Positions 43,548 to 52,609 are shown, counted from the stretch's first letter. The stretch: DNA of 63,020 nt from Candidatus Fermentithermobacillaceae bacterium (GCA_012841375.1 DUUV01000120.1:1-63020); one strand, 5' to 3'. Numbers and translations are program-made. Notes: generated by a model not told the origin, from the sequence alone.

Positions 43548-44156
43548 ATGGAAGTGACGAGCCTCCCGGTGGGGTCTCTGGAGACCAACTGCTACATAGT
43601 GACGTCGGCGAAAGACTGTTTAGTCATTGACCCCGGTGGCGACGCCGGGACAATCCTCAGGGTCGTTCTGGAGAAAGGACTCCGTGTCCACTCGATCGTG
43701 TTGACCCACGGTCACTTTGACCACTATTTGGCCGCTGGAGAGGTGCAAGAGTCAACAGGCGCCCCCGTCTACGTAGGCGCCGGCGACCTTCCGACCGTCA
43801 AGGACCCCGGATGGATGGCCCGGTATTTGCCTTCGTGGCCCGATGTGCCAAAGGACATAAGGACCCTTTGCGACGATGACACCGTTCTGGCCGGCGAACT
43901 CTCCTTCCGGGTCATGAGTACGCCCGGACACTCTCCCGGGAGCCTGTGCCTGTATTCTCCCGGGGTGTTGTTCGCGGGAGACCTGTTGTTCAGGGGTAGT
44001 ATCGGGCGTACCGACTTGCCGGGCGGAGACACCCGGGCGATGAGTGAGAGTCTACGCCAGGTAGGGCAACTTCCTGACGACACGGTGGTGTATCCGGGTC
44101 ACGGTCCTTCCACTACCGTCGGCGAAGAGAAAGAGTCCAACCCATATCTGGGCTGA
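43548..44156 (+). CDS. Metallo-beta-lactamase-fold hydrolase (glyoxalase II-like)
   Basis: A 202-residue protein with VLTHGHFDHYLAAGE (H-x-H-x-D-H), TPGHSPGSLCLY, the bridging Asp in LFAGDLLFRGSIGR and the final His in VYPGHGPST. The short form is common in firmicutes and usually placed near relA and dtd. Function is uncertain; glyoxalase II-like thioester hydrolysis is the usual label. The ATG at 43548 has AAAGGGGG upstream; earlier in-frame sequence belongs to the repeat region. Confidence 0.9.
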   Translation: MEVTSLPVGSLETNCYIVTSAKDCLVIDPGGDAGTILRVVLEKGLRVHSIVLTHGHFDHYLAAGEVQESTGAPVYVGAGDLPTVKDPGWMARYLPSWPDVPKDIRTLCDDDTVLAGELSFRVMSTPGHSPGSLCLYSPGVLFAGDLLFRGSIGRTDLPGGDTRAMSESLRQVGQLPDDTVVYPGHGPSTTVGEEKESNPYLG

Positions 44157-44226
44157 ACCGTGGTAATCTATATGGACATACCCGGTCGCGTACGGACAAT
44201 AGGGGTGGGATGATGGAGGGAAGATC

Positions 44227-45519
44227 ATGATAAAGTCGCCTCGCGGCACATCCGACGTGCTGCCGCCTGAGTCTGCCAAGTGGATTTACCTCGAAGGGGT
44301 CGTCCGCGAAGTCGCCAGGCGGTACAACTTTGACGAAATAAGATTGCCCACCTTTGAGCATTCAGAGCTCTTTTCCAGGACAGTTGGGGAAACCACCGAC
44401 ATCGTGGAAAAGGAAATGTATACGTTCAAAGACAAGACGGGACGGGACCTGACCTTGAGGCCCGAGGGTACGGCCGGGGTCGCCCGGGCCTTCTTGGAGC
44501 ACGGGATGGCAGGCGGTCCCCTTCCCAGAAAACTATATTATCTCGGACCAATGTTCCGGTACGAGAAGCCGCAAGCGGGGAGGTATCGCGAGCACAGGCA
44601 GTTCGGCGTCGAGGTGTTCGGGTCTCCGTCTCCCCACTCAGACGTGGAAGTGATCACGTTGGCCATGGATATTGCTGATGAACTGGGACTTACCGGAACT
44701 GAACTGGTCTTGAACTCCATCGGGTGCCCGAAGTGCCGGGGAGAGTACAAAGAAGCGCTCGTCGCCCACCTGGTTCCTCGTTTCGACGAGCTGTGCTCTG
44801 ACTGCCGGTCGAGACTGAAACGGAACCCTCTAAGGGCTCTGGACTGCAAGAACGAAGGATGCAAGTTGCTGGTGGCCGGTGCGCCCGCTTCTCTGGATTA
44901 CCTGTGCGACGACTGCCGGGAACACTGGGACCGGCTACGCCTGATTCTCACATCTGTCGGCATCCCGTATTCGGTGGACAAATCGCTGGTAAGGGGCATT
45001 GATTACTACACCAGGACCGTGTTCGAGTTGAAATGGCCCCCTCTGGGCGCCGCAGGAAATACCGTATGCGGAGGCGGTCGCTATGACGGTCTCATTGAGC
45101 AGTTGGGAGGTCCACCGGTTCCGGGAGTCGGGTTCGGGATGGGGCTTGAGCGGATGCTTCTCGCCAGCGAGAAAGGGGAAAAGCCGATCAAGACCGGCGG
45201 AGAGATCGACTTGTTCATCGTCGCCCCCAAAGCCAAGGATGGGCAGGCAGAGGACGCCGACCTCCAGGCGCGTACTCTCGACCTGGCCCGCAGAGTTCGC
45301 AAGAGAGGGCTCACCTGTGACTTCGACCCGCTGCAGAGGAGCATGAAAGCCCAGATGAAGCAGGCCGACAGGATGAACGCCCGCTTTGTCGTCATCCTGG
45401 GCGAGGAGGAACTCAGGACCAATTCGGTTGCCGTAAGGTCAATGCGGGACGGGTGGCAGAAGACAGTCCCGTTGGAAGACGTATTCACAGTAGTTGGGGA
45501 GGCCGTCCGGAATGGCTAA
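44227..45519 (+). CDS. hisS: Histidyl-tRNA synthetase
   Basis: A 430-residue class II synthetase. The N-terminal SPRGTSDVLPPE is the usual beginning, motif 2 is FRYEKPQAGRYREHRQFGVE, the histidine-A loop is GIDYYTRTVFE, and the C-terminal anticodon domain ends in a Rossmann-like fold. GATGGAGGGAAGATC precedes the ATG. aspS starts 8 bases before the hisS stop ends, so these two share translation. Confidence 0.97.
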   Translation: MIKSPRGTSDVLPPESAKWIYLEGVVREVARRYNFDEIRLPTFEHSELFSRTVGETTDIVEKEMYTFKDKTGRDLTLRPEGTAGVARAFLEHGMAGGPLPRKLYYLGPMFRYEKPQAGRYREHRQFGVEVFGSPSPHSDVEVITLAMDIADELGLTGTELVLNSIGCPKCRGEYKEALVAHLVPRFDELCSDCRSRLKRNPLRALDCKNEGCKLLVAGAPASLDYLCDDCREHWDRLRLILTSVGIPYSVDKSLVRGIDYYTRTVFELKWPPLGAAGNTVCGGGRYDGLIEQLGGPPVPGVGFGMGLERMLLASEKGEKPIKTGGEIDLFIVAPKAKDGQAEDADLQARTLDLARRVRKRGLTCDFDPLQRSMKAQMKQADRMNARFVVILGEEELRTNSVAVRSMRDGWQKTVPLEDVFTVVGEAVRNG

Positions 45520-47329
45520 CGAAATGTTGGGAGACATGCAAGGCCTAAAGAGGACTCACTATTGCGGAGAAGTCGCTCTCTCCGATGTCGGGTCAGATAT
45601 TGTACTCATGGGTTGGGTCAACAGGAGGAGGGACCTGGGAGACCTCGTCTTCATTGACCTTCGTGACAGGACAGGCCTGGTCCAGATAGTGTGCGACCTG
45701 GGCCGTTCTCCCGAAGCTTTTCAGGCGGCTCAGGTGGTGAGGTCCGAGTATGTCCTTGCCGTACGCGGGACGGTTCAAAAGAGGGCTCCGGGAATGGAAA
45801 ACGCCGAGATCAAGACCGGGGCCATCGAGGTGTTGGCGACAGACATTCGTGTCCTCAACACCGCCAAGACGCCTCCGTTCTATATATGGGGTGAGGGCGA
45901 GGCCGATGAGGCGCTCAGGCTCAAGTACCGTTATTTGGACCTCCGCCGCGCGTCACTCCAGCGGGCCATGGAGACCTATCACCGGGCATCAATGGCTGCG
46001 AGGAACTACCTTTCGGCTCACGGTTTTTGGGATATTCAGACGCCCATGATGACAAGAAGCACGCCTGAAGGCGCCCGGGACTACTTGGTGCCGTCCAGGA
46101 TAGACAGAGGCAAGTTTTACGCCCTCGCCCAGTCGCCCCAGCTGTTCAAGCAGCTCTTGATGGTCGCCGGAATGGACAGGTACTTCCAGATCGCCAAGTG
46201 TTTTCGCGACGAAGACCTCCGCGCCGACAGGCAGCCCGAGTTTACCCAGATAGACATAGAGATGTCCTTCACCGATGAGGAAGAGGTATGGACCGTGGTT
46301 GAGGGACTGGTCGCGCACGTGTGGCGCGAGGTGCTTGGAGTCGCCATCGAGACTCCATTCCCCAGACTCACGTACAGGGAGGCCATGGAGCGCTTCGGAT
46401 CCGACAAGCCCGATACCAGATTCGGCATGGAGATAAAGGACGTCACGCCCGTCTTTGCCCGCTCGTCTTTCGGTGTCTTCCGAACGACTATCGAGAACGG
46501 CGGCACTATCAGGGCTATCGCGGTCCCCGGTATGTCGGGCGCCTCACGGCAGGAGATCGACCGGCTCATCGAAAGGGCCAAGGTCCACGGGGCCAAAGGT
46601 CTCATCACCATAGCCTACCTGGACGGAGAAGTGAAATCCCAGATCAAGAAGTATCTCACTGGTGAGGAGATCCTGGCCCTTGCCGGAGCGACCGGCGCCG
46701 CTCCCGGCGATCTGGTCCTCCTGGTAGCCTCGGATTTCGACACGGCCGTAACCGTCCTAGGAAGGCTAAGGCTTGAATTGGCTTCCAGACTTGGCATCAT
46801 CCCCAAGGACAGGTACAACTTCCTATGGATCACAGAGTTTCCGCTCCTTAAGATCAATGAGGAGACAGGGGAATGGGAGGCCGCCCACCACCCGTTCACC
46901 AGTCCGCTACCTGCCGACCTTGAGAAAGTCCGGCCGGATGCGACCGACGACGAAAAGAGCCGGATCAGGGCGAGGATGTACGATCTTGTTATGAACGGCG
47001 TGGAACTTGCCTCAGGGTCTATTCGTATACACAGGAGAGACCTCCAAGAGAAGGTCTTTCATCTCTTGGGCATGTCTCAGGAAGAAGCACAGGCGCGGTT
47101 CGGGTTTCTCTTGGAGGCCTTTGAGTACGGAGCCCCGCCCCACGGTGGGATTGCTTTCGGGCTGGACCGCCTGGTAATGCTTCTGGCCGGGGCCCAGAGC
47201 CTGAGAGACGTAATCGCATTTCCAAAGACGGCCAGTGCCGCATGTCTAATGACAGACGCGCCTGCCGGAGTGGACGCGAACAGGTTGGGTGAACTTGGCC
47301 TTCGCCCCTTGGAGGGGAAGGGCCGGTAG
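45512..47329 (+). CDS. aspS: Aspartyl-tRNA synthetase (bacterial type with GAD domain)
   Basis: A 605-residue class II synthetase. The OB-fold anticodon domain (GWVNRRRDLGDLVFIDLRD) is followed by motif 1, motif 2 (FRDEDLRADRQPEFTQIDIEMSF), the GAD insertion (about 310-430) and motif 3 (GLDRLVMLLAG). It charges tRNA-Asp, and in organisms lacking AsnRS it may also make Asp-tRNA-Asn. The ATG at 45512 lies inside the hisS end, with GGGGAGG about 9 bases upstream; an in-frame GTG at 45494 lies before that site. Confidence 0.97.
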   Translation: MANEMLGDMQGLKRTHYCGEVALSDVGSDIVLMGWVNRRRDLGDLVFIDLRDRTGLVQIVCDLGRSPEAFQAAQVVRSEYVLAVRGTVQKRAPGMENAEIKTGAIEVLATDIRVLNTAKTPPFYIWGEGEADEALRLKYRYLDLRRASLQRAMETYHRASMAARNYLSAHGFWDIQTPMMTRSTPEGARDYLVPSRIDRGKFYALAQSPQLFKQLLMVAGMDRYFQIAKCFRDEDLRADRQPEFTQIDIEMSFTDEEEVWTVVEGLVAHVWREVLGVAIETPFPRLTYREAMERFGSDKPDTRFGMEIKDVTPVFARSSFGVFRTTIENGGTIRAIAVPGMSGASRQEIDRLIERAKVHGAKGLITIAYLDGEVKSQIKKYLTGEEILALAGATGAAPGDLVLLVASDFDTAVTVLGRLRLELASRLGIIPKDRYNFLWITEFPLLKINEETGEWEAAHHPFTSPLPADLEKVRPDATDDEKSRIRARMYDLVMNGVELASGSIRIHRRDLQEKVFHLLGMSQEEAQARFGFLLEAFEYGAPPHGGIAFGLDRLVMLLAGAQSLRDVIAFPKTASAACLMTDAPAGVDANRLGELGLRPLEGKGR

Positions 47330-47393
47330 CTCCACGAAGCATAGACAGAGTGACTCGACCGGCGACTTTGGGGAGAAACCGGGGGGGTGCCTT

Positions 47394-48011
47394 TTGAGTA
47401 TCACAGATGAACACGTCTTGGTGGATAGGGCGTCACGGGGGGACGGAGACGCCTTTGAGGTCTTGGTGAGCCGGTACGAGAAGAACGTATACAGTCTCGC
47501 TTACAGGCTTGTAAGTGATCGCGAGGACGCCATGGACATCGTCCAAGATGTCTTTCTCAAAGCCTATCAGGCGTTGCCCAGGTTTCGAGGCGAGAGCAGG
47601 TTTTCCACTTGGATTCACCGGGTATGCGTCAACGCCAGCCTGGACTATCTCAGGAAGAAGCAGAAATTCCCTGCTTACTCGCTGGACGAGCCGCTTTCGC
47701 TGAGGGAGTCGTCAGTCACCAGGGATGTTGAGGATGAAAGCGGCGATGTTGAGGCCGAAGTCGAGACGCGAGACCTCGGCGAGACGGTGTATTCGGTGCT
47801 CAAAGACCTTGAGACCGACCACCGCGTAGTTATCACTCTTTGCGATATTCAGGGCTATTCCTACCAAGAAATATCAGATATGCTGGGACTTGCCACCGGA
47901 ACGGTCAAATCAAGGCTTCACAGAGCCAGAAACGCAGTGAGAAAACTGCTACCGAAGGAACATTTCTCGGCTTCTCCCGTCAAAGTTGACGAAAGGTGGG
48001 AGAGACGATGA
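47394..48011 (+). CDS. ECF-type sigma factor (sigma-70 family, SigW/RpoE-like)
   Basis: A 205-residue sigma factor. Region 2 includes LVSRYEKNVYSLAYRLVSDREDAMDIVQDVFLKAY, and region 4 contains GYSYQEISDMLGLATGTVKSRLHRAR. Region 1 and 3 are absent, so it is the ECF type. It is followed directly by a zinc-finger anti-sigma factor (ATGA overlap), the usual arrangement for envelope-stress control. The TTG at 47394 has a GGGGGGTG ribosome site; the frame extends upstream into aspS but without similarity. Confidence 0.93.
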   Translation: MSITDEHVLVDRASRGDGDAFEVLVSRYEKNVYSLAYRLVSDREDAMDIVQDVFLKAYQALPRFRGESRFSTWIHRVCVNASLDYLRKKQKFPAYSLDEPLSLRESSVTRDVEDESGDVEAEVETRDLGETVYSVLKDLETDHRVVITLCDIQGYSYQEISDMLGLATGTVKSRLHRARNAVRKLLPKEHFSASPVKVDERWERR

Positions 48012-49264
48012 GCCGTCTGAACATGCAGGAACGCCTCTCCGCGTACTTGGACGGCGACCTTTCTCCCGGTGAGATGAAAGAGGTTGCCGAGCATCTGCGC
48101 GGCTGCGAATCATGTCAGACTGTGCTTTTAGAACTCAGACAGGTCAGAGATGAGCTCCGCTCACTACCGGAGGTTCAGGTTCCGGCCGATCTTCACTCTT
48201 CGATCATGGAACACCTCCGGCCTCAGATGAAACGGAAGAAGTGGGCTTTCTTAAGGTTTGACCTGAAATCCTGGGGCTATCGCCAGTGGATACCCGTTAC
48301 CGCGGCCATGATGGTACTCGTCATGTTCCTATCAGTGGGCGGCGTAATGTGGTATTCAAACCGGTTTGGCGGCAGCGGGTTCGACTCCTGGGGTGCGAAG
48401 CCAAGGGAGACGGCCTATTCATCCGACCGGGCGGTCGGGGGAGTTGGTTCTGTTTCGAAATCGGAGGAAATGGCGGCGGTATCCCCTTCGGCACCTCCTG
48501 TGGATCCCGACGCGTCGTTCAGCATACAGGCGGAGGCGAAGGATTCCGCGCCCGGCACCGTCAGCCTCATGATGGCTCCGGCCGGCGGTAGCGAACCGGT
48601 AGTCGATACCTCACGCAAGATCATCCGCCGGGCTCAGTTGGCCGTTGAGGTAACCAGAGGTGAGGTCAAGCCTGCTTCGGTTCAGGCAGTTAACGCCATC
48701 CAGTCCAATTTCGGGTATGTTGAGACTTCATCCACGAGTCAAACCGACAACGACCGGAAGGAAATCACCAGTTTCTTCATGGTCGCCAGGGTGCCTGCTG
48801 AGAACTTCGACAAGGCAGTCCAGGACCTCACGGCTTTGGGCCGCACGACCAGAGAGGACATCACCGCCCAGGATATCACCGATACCTACGTTGATCTGGA
48901 TGCCAGGCTGCGCAACAAGGAGAACCAGGAATCGCGCCTCCTTCAGATCATGGGAGAAGCCAAGACCGTTGGTGAAATCCTTCAGGTTGAAGGTGAGCTC
49001 TCCAGGGTGCGCGGAGACATCGAGAGCATGCGGGCCCAAAAGATGAACTATGACAAGTCCGTGGCCATGTCTACAGTCACGCTGACAATCGCCGAGGAAG
49101 GGGCTACACGACCAATTCCTTCGCCCTGGTCCGAGGTCTGGCGGGTGTTCGTCGAATCGTGGCGCAGGCTGGCCGTATTCGCCGCCAATGTGGCTCCCGG
49201 TCTGATCGTCCTCGCCGTGCTGGCAGCCGGAGGACTGTGGGCTGTGAGGCGTAGGAGAGCTTAG
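48008..49264 (+). CDS. Membrane anti-sigma factor: zf-HC2 plus DUF4349
   Basis: A 418-residue protein. The N-terminus has the zinc-binding anti-sigma motif AEHLRGCESC (H-x3-C-x2-C), then a first membrane segment (about 97-120, MMVLVMFLSVGGVMW), then an outside domain of the DUF4349 type with a coiled-coil (LRNKENQESRLLQIMGEA) and a second membrane segment near the C-terminus followed by RRRRA. It should hold the sigma factor inactive until an envelope signal arrives. ATGA overlap with the sigma gene. DUF4349 in an anti-sigma is known but poorly understood. Confidence 0.88.
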   Translation: MSRLNMQERLSAYLDGDLSPGEMKEVAEHLRGCESCQTVLLELRQVRDELRSLPEVQVPADLHSSIMEHLRPQMKRKKWAFLRFDLKSWGYRQWIPVTAAMMVLVMFLSVGGVMWYSNRFGGSGFDSWGAKPRETAYSSDRAVGGVGSVSKSEEMAAVSPSAPPVDPDASFSIQAEAKDSAPGTVSLMMAPAGGSEPVVDTSRKIIRRAQLAVEVTRGEVKPASVQAVNAIQSNFGYVETSSTSQTDNDRKEITSFFMVARVPAENFDKAVQDLTALGRTTREDITAQDITDTYVDLDARLRNKENQESRLLQIMGEAKTVGEILQVEGELSRVRGDIESMRAQKMNYDKSVAMSTVTLTIAEEGATRPIPSPWSEVWRVFVESWRRLAVFAANVAPGLIVLAVLAAGGLWAVRRRRA

Positions 49265-49293
49265 TCTTAGAAGTAGTCGCCCTCTCTCCATCT

Positions 49294-49331
49294 CCAAGAG
49301 CCAGTCAATATGAGCCCGGCCTCTTGGTTTT
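49294..49331 (+). terminator. Terminator of the sigma/anti-sigma operon
   Basis: CCAAGAG at 49294-49300 pairs with CTCTTGG at 49321-49327, with an inner CC/GG extension and TTTT following to 49331. It lies 30 bases after the anti-sigma stop. Confidence 0.75.
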
Positions 49332-49407
49332 GCGGCTTCGCTGCCGACAGCAGCCGTGACAGTCCCAAGTAGCCGTTACAGATTCAGGCAAAAAGCCGGA
49401 AGGTTCC

Positions 49408-49439
49408 TTGACGGGGCGTGCTCCTAGGACGTATCCTAG
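49408..49439 (+). promoter_or_regulatory. marR promoter with overlapping palindromic operator
   Basis: TTGACG (49408-49413) is followed after 18 bases by TATCCT (49432-49437). The inverted repeat CTAGGA-CGTA-TCCTAG (49424-49439) covers the -10 box, as expected for autorepression by the MarR-type protein encoded 48 bases downstream. Confidence 0.5.
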
Positions 49440-49486
49440 TATTGATAGTTTTGGCTTGCTGTCAGGCGTTTTGGGAGGTGCTGTCG

Positions 49487-49939
49487 ATGCCCGACAAGCT
49501 GGACGATCCGGTAACCAAGATCGAGCGATCGCTCCGCCATGTCGCTTTCATCATTAAGAAGCGCGGGCGGGACATTTTGGTCGATTTTGGGATAACGAGT
49601 CCTCAGTTCGGTGCGCTCTTGGCTCTACGGGAGAATCCGAATATAACGATGGGCGAGCTCTGCGACAAGCTCTTCCTGGCATGTTCAACCGCTACAGACC
49701 TTGTGGATAGGATGGAGAAGAACGGATTTCTGGAGAGGAAGCGAGACGCTCAAGACAGGCGGGTAATCCGACTTTCTATTTCTGACATGGGTAAACGTGT
49801 GATCTCTGAGGTTGTAGCTGCCAGGAGGCGATATGTGTCGTCCATTCTGGAGAAGCTCACCGACGAGGAAATCAGCCAGCTGGCCCAATCTTTGGACCGG
49901 CTTCACTCCCTGATGTTCCAGGAGAAAGTGACTTCCTGA
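49487..49939 (+). CDS. MarR-family transcriptional regulator
   Basis: A 150-residue winged-helix dimer. ITMGELCDKLFLACSTATDLVDRMEKNGFLERKRDAQDRRVIRLSISD contains the recognition helix and wing with the D-x-R-D motif of MarR proteins. Family members usually repress transporters or stress genes and respond to small ligands. No efflux gene is adjacent, so the target is unknown; the palindrome at 49424-49439 suggests autoregulation. GGGAGGTG lies 6 bases before the ATG. Confidence 0.9.
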   Translation: MPDKLDDPVTKIERSLRHVAFIIKKRGRDILVDFGITSPQFGALLALRENPNITMGELCDKLFLACSTATDLVDRMEKNGFLERKRDAQDRRVIRLSISDMGKRVISEVVAARRRYVSSILEKLTDEEISQLAQSLDRLHSLMFQEKVTS

Positions 49940-49955
49940 CTCAGGGCGTTATAAT
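49928..49955 (+). promoter_or_regulatory. Candidate promoter for the UPF0316 gene
   Basis: A perfect TATAAT lies at 49950-49955 with a partial -35 box, GTGACT, at 49928-49933 (16-base spacer, overlapping the end of marR). Transcription would begin about 55 bases upstream of the gene at 50019. Confidence 0.45.
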
Positions 49956-50018
49956 AGGGGACAAAAGGACGGCGCACCTAAGAGGGTTGCGCCGCCTGTG
50001 TTCGGGGAGGGGTATCCG

Positions 50019-50546
50019 GTGTCCGGGTTTCTGCTGGAGTACTTGTTCATCTTTCTGGCCCGTATCTGCGATGTCAGTCTAGCCACCGTACGCATGCTCC
50101 TAGTGCTTCGAGGCCGCAAGTACCCGGCCGCCGGCATCGGTCTCCTGGAGGCGAGCATCTATGTGGGCGCCCTCTCCAGGGTGATGAAGAACCTGGATGA
50201 TCCGTTGAAGATCCTTGCTTACGGACTGGGCTTCGCCTCGGGCATCATAATAGGCAGTGTCATCGAAGAGAAACTGGCCATCGGACACGTGGCGCTTCAA
50301 GTCATACCGGCCGAAGGGATGGCCGAAGAGCTGCTGTCGGTGCTTCGTACCGCAGGCTACGGAGTAACGGTGTTGGAGGGCCGTGGAATGACCGGTCCCA
50401 AGGAGGTTCTCCTGGTATCAACGGATAGAAAGACCCTGCCCAGGCTAAGTTCCATAATTGAGGAGTTCGCGCCGGAGAGTTTTGTCACCGTCCTTGAAAC
50501 CCGAAACGTTCAAGGAGGTATATTCCCTTACAGGCGGCTCAAATGA
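50019..50546 (+). CDS. UPF0316 membrane protein (DUF5698 plus DUF2179, YebE-like)
   Basis: A 175-residue protein with three hydrophobic segments. The N-terminus has [20 protein letters not shown] and a [18 protein letters not shown] turn, followed by a soluble DUF2179 domain ending [11 protein letters not shown]. This is the UPF0316 layout found in Bacillus YebE. The function is unknown. The GTG at 50019 has GGGGAGGGG just upstream, better than the GTG at 49998. It overlaps the rph start as ATGA. Confidence 0.88.
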   Translation: MSGFLLEYLFIFLARICDVSLATVRMLLVLRGRKYPAAGIGLLEASIYVGALSRVMKNLDDPLKILAYGLGFASGIIIGSVIEEKLAIGHVALQVIPAEGMAEELLSVLRTAGYGVTVLEGRGMTGPKEVLLVSTDRKTLPRLSSIIEEFAPESFVTVLETRNVQGGIFPYRRLK

Positions 50547-51340
50547 CAAGAGACGAAAGGGTGGGCACATTGCGAGCTGACGGAAGAGCGCCGGACGAGA
50601 CACGGCCCGTTAGGATTACCCCCGGATACCTGAAATTCCCCCATGGGTCTTGTCTTGTTGAGACCGGTGACACCAGGGTCATATGTACCGCGATGGTTGA
50701 GGAGAAGGTGCCGCCGTTCATGAAGGGTACCGGCTCCGGATGGATAACTGCCGAATACTCGATGTTGCCCGGCGCCACAGCTACAAGGACCGCGAGAGAG
50801 GTATCCCGCGGCCGCCCCGGAGGCAGGACCGTTGAAATCCAGCGTATCATCGGGAGGAGTCTCAGGGCAGCCGTAGATCTATCGGCTGTCGGCGAGAGGA
50901 CATTTTGGATAGACTGCGATGTGATACAGGCGGACGGAGGCACCCGAACGGCATCCATCACCGGCGGCTTTGTAGCCCTCATGCTCGCTCTCAACGTCGT
51001 TGCGGAAAAGGAAGGTTGGCAGGCGTTTCCCGCGCTTGATTACATAGCTGGCATCAGCGTCGGCATTGTGGACGGCATCGCCGTGGTTGACCTCCCCTAC
51101 GCGGAAGATTCTGTGGCTCAGGTGGATATGAACGTCGTGATGACCGGGAAAGGCGAGTTCATTGAGGTGCAAGGGACCGGAGAGCATGCTCCTTTCAGCA
51201 AGGAGAGGCTTGACGCCCTGCTGGCTCTTGCCGCGGGAGGCATCCGTTCCCTCATGGCCATCCAGCGGGAAGCCCTGGGGCCCATAGCGGACAAGATCGG
51301 AACGTATCCCGGATCAGGCAAGAGTTCCTTTGGAGTGTAG
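50543..51340 (+). CDS. rph: Ribonuclease PH
   Basis: A 265-residue phosphorolytic 3'-exoribonuclease that trims tRNA precursors. Motifs include the N-terminal [51 protein letters not shown] and [16 protein letters not shown] with phosphate-binding Arg. The start overlaps the preceding gene and rdgB follows 5 bases later. rph-rdgB-yfcE is a common firmicute order. Confidence 0.96.
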   Translation: MTRDERVGTLRADGRAPDETRPVRITPGYLKFPHGSCLVETGDTRVICTAMVEEKVPPFMKGTGSGWITAEYSMLPGATATRTAREVSRGRPGGRTVEIQRIIGRSLRAAVDLSAVGERTFWIDCDVIQADGGTRTASITGGFVALMLALNVVAEKEGWQAFPALDYIAGISVGIVDGIAVVDLPYAEDSVAQVDMNVVMTGKGEFIEVQGTGEHAPFSKERLDALLALAAGGIRSLMAIQREALGPIADKIGTYPGSGKSSFGV

Positions 51341-51345
51341 CGCCG

Positions 51346-51996
51346 GTGAAGACCTCTCACTCTCTGGTCTTGGCCACAAGAAACCCTGGCAAGTTGCGGG
51401 AGTTTCGCCGTCTTCTCGAGTCTCTTGACCCTGTGACCGGGTGGCTCCTTGCCGATCTCACATCCTTTCATGTCCCGGACGTTGAAGAGAACGGCGAGAC
51501 TTTCGCCGAGAACGCCCGGATCAAGGCTCTTCACGCCGCGAGCCATACCGGACTCGTATGTCTCGGGGAAGACTCGGGTCTTGAGGTCGACGCCTTGGGC
51601 GGAGAACCGGGCGTCAGGTCTCACAGGTATTCCCCTTCAGGGGACGATGACGACAACAATGAACTCCTACTCCATCGACTCAGAGGGTTTCGTCGTCAAC
51701 TGAGGACGGCCAGATACCGCTGTGCCATTGCCGTCGCGCGCCCGGGCACAGTGTTCGTTGAGGGTTCAGGGACCGTTGAGGGATGGATCACTGAGGATTA
51801 CCGCGGAAAGAATGGCTTCGGATACGATCCTCTCTTCTTCTCATGCCAGTTGGGCAAGACTCTGGGAGAGGCTTCCGACGACGAGAAGGATTCGGTGAGC
51901 CACAGACGAAAGGCATTAGAGATGATACTGCCCGGGCTTAGGGCCTATCTGTCGAAGAGCCATACGGACCCACGGGAAGAAGGGTATCCTTGCTGA
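51346..51996 (+). CDS. rdgB: Non-canonical purine NTP pyrophosphatase (RdgB/HAM1)
   Basis: A 216-residue enzyme that hydrolyses ITP, dITP and XTP so that they are not built into nucleic acids. The N-terminal LVLATRNPGKLREFRRLL, GETFAENARIKA, GEDSGLEVDALGGEPG and the later NGFGYDPLFF and KDSVSHRRKA are all family motifs. The GTG start has a weak ribosome site (GGAGTG), and translation is probably coupled to rph. Confidence 0.95.
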   Translation: MKTSHSLVLATRNPGKLREFRRLLESLDPVTGWLLADLTSFHVPDVEENGETFAENARIKALHAASHTGLVCLGEDSGLEVDALGGEPGVRSHRYSPSGDDDDNNELLLHRLRGFRRQLRTARYRCAIAVARPGTVFVEGSGTVEGWITEDYRGKNGFGYDPLFFSCQLGKTLGEASDDEKDSVSHRRKALEMILPGLRAYLSKSHTDPREEGYPC

Positions 51997-52472
51997 TCGG
52001 AGTCCTTTCGGATACTCACGGGGACCTCAGCCGCATGGAGGCATGTATGGCTGCGATGCCTGACATCGAGTTGCTCCTCCATGCCGGCGACTTCTACGAA
52101 GACGCCCGGAAGATTGGCGCGTCATCCGGGCTTAAGGTCGTTGCCGTGACCGGTAATTGCGATTACATGGTCAAGGGACCCTCCGAGGAGATGCTGGTCG
52201 TGGGAGCCAAGCGGGTTTACGTGACCCACGGTCACCTCTACCGAGTCAAGCGAGACCTTTCTTTGCTCGTACAGCGTTCCAGGGCGCTGGGTGTTGATGT
52301 GACCGTCTTCGGTCACACGCATGCTCCGACGGTCTTTCGAAGAGAAGGAATCCTGTTTGTGAACCCCGGGAGCCCTCATAGCCCGCGACATGCCGAAGCC
52401 TCGTGCGCAGTCTTGGAGATCACGAGATCCGGCGCAAAAGCGAGGATATGTTCGCTCCGGCTTCCGGTTTGA
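51990..52472 (+). CDS. YfcE/YsnB-type metallophosphoesterase
   Basis: A 160-residue phosphodiesterase. Metal-binding motifs are LSDTHGD, LHAGDFYED, VTGNCDY, VTHGHLYRV and FGHTHAP, as in YfcE and YsnB. The family acts on small phosphodiesters in vitro; the physiological substrate is unclear. TTG start at 51990, overlapping rdgB by 7 bases, with GAAGGG upstream. Confidence 0.92.
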   Translation: MLIGVLSDTHGDLSRMEACMAAMPDIELLLHAGDFYEDARKIGASSGLKVVAVTGNCDYMVKGPSEEMLVVGAKRVYVTHGHLYRVKRDLSLLVQRSRALGVDVTVFGHTHAPTVFRREGILFVNPGSPHSPRHAEASCAVLEITRSGAKARICSLRLPV

Positions 52473-52540
52473 CAGTAACTACCTGCGAAATCTTTACACC
52501 TAGAACCTCACATTCCGGCGTAGATTGTCGATTCTATAAT

Positions 52541-52609
52541 GTGTACCTGGCTCCCCCCAGTACACAAGAGTACATGTGTTGCCCCCGGGTGTTCGGGGGT
52601 ATTTTCTTT
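52541..52609 (+). terminator. Double hairpin ending in an intrinsic terminator
   Basis: First hairpin: GTGTA and CTGG pair with CCAG and TACAC around CTCCCC, with one bulged C (52541-52565). Second: CCCCCG (52582-52587) pairs with CGGGGG (52594-52599), 6-base loop, then ATTTTCTTTC. It terminates the rph-rdgB-yfcE operon. A -10-like TATAAT lies directly before the first hairpin. Confidence 0.8.

Noticed and set aside
48370-48400. GGGTTCGACTCC-type sequence resembling a tRNA T-loop
   Set aside because: It lies inside the anti-sigma coding frame and no acceptor, D or anticodon stem can be built around it.
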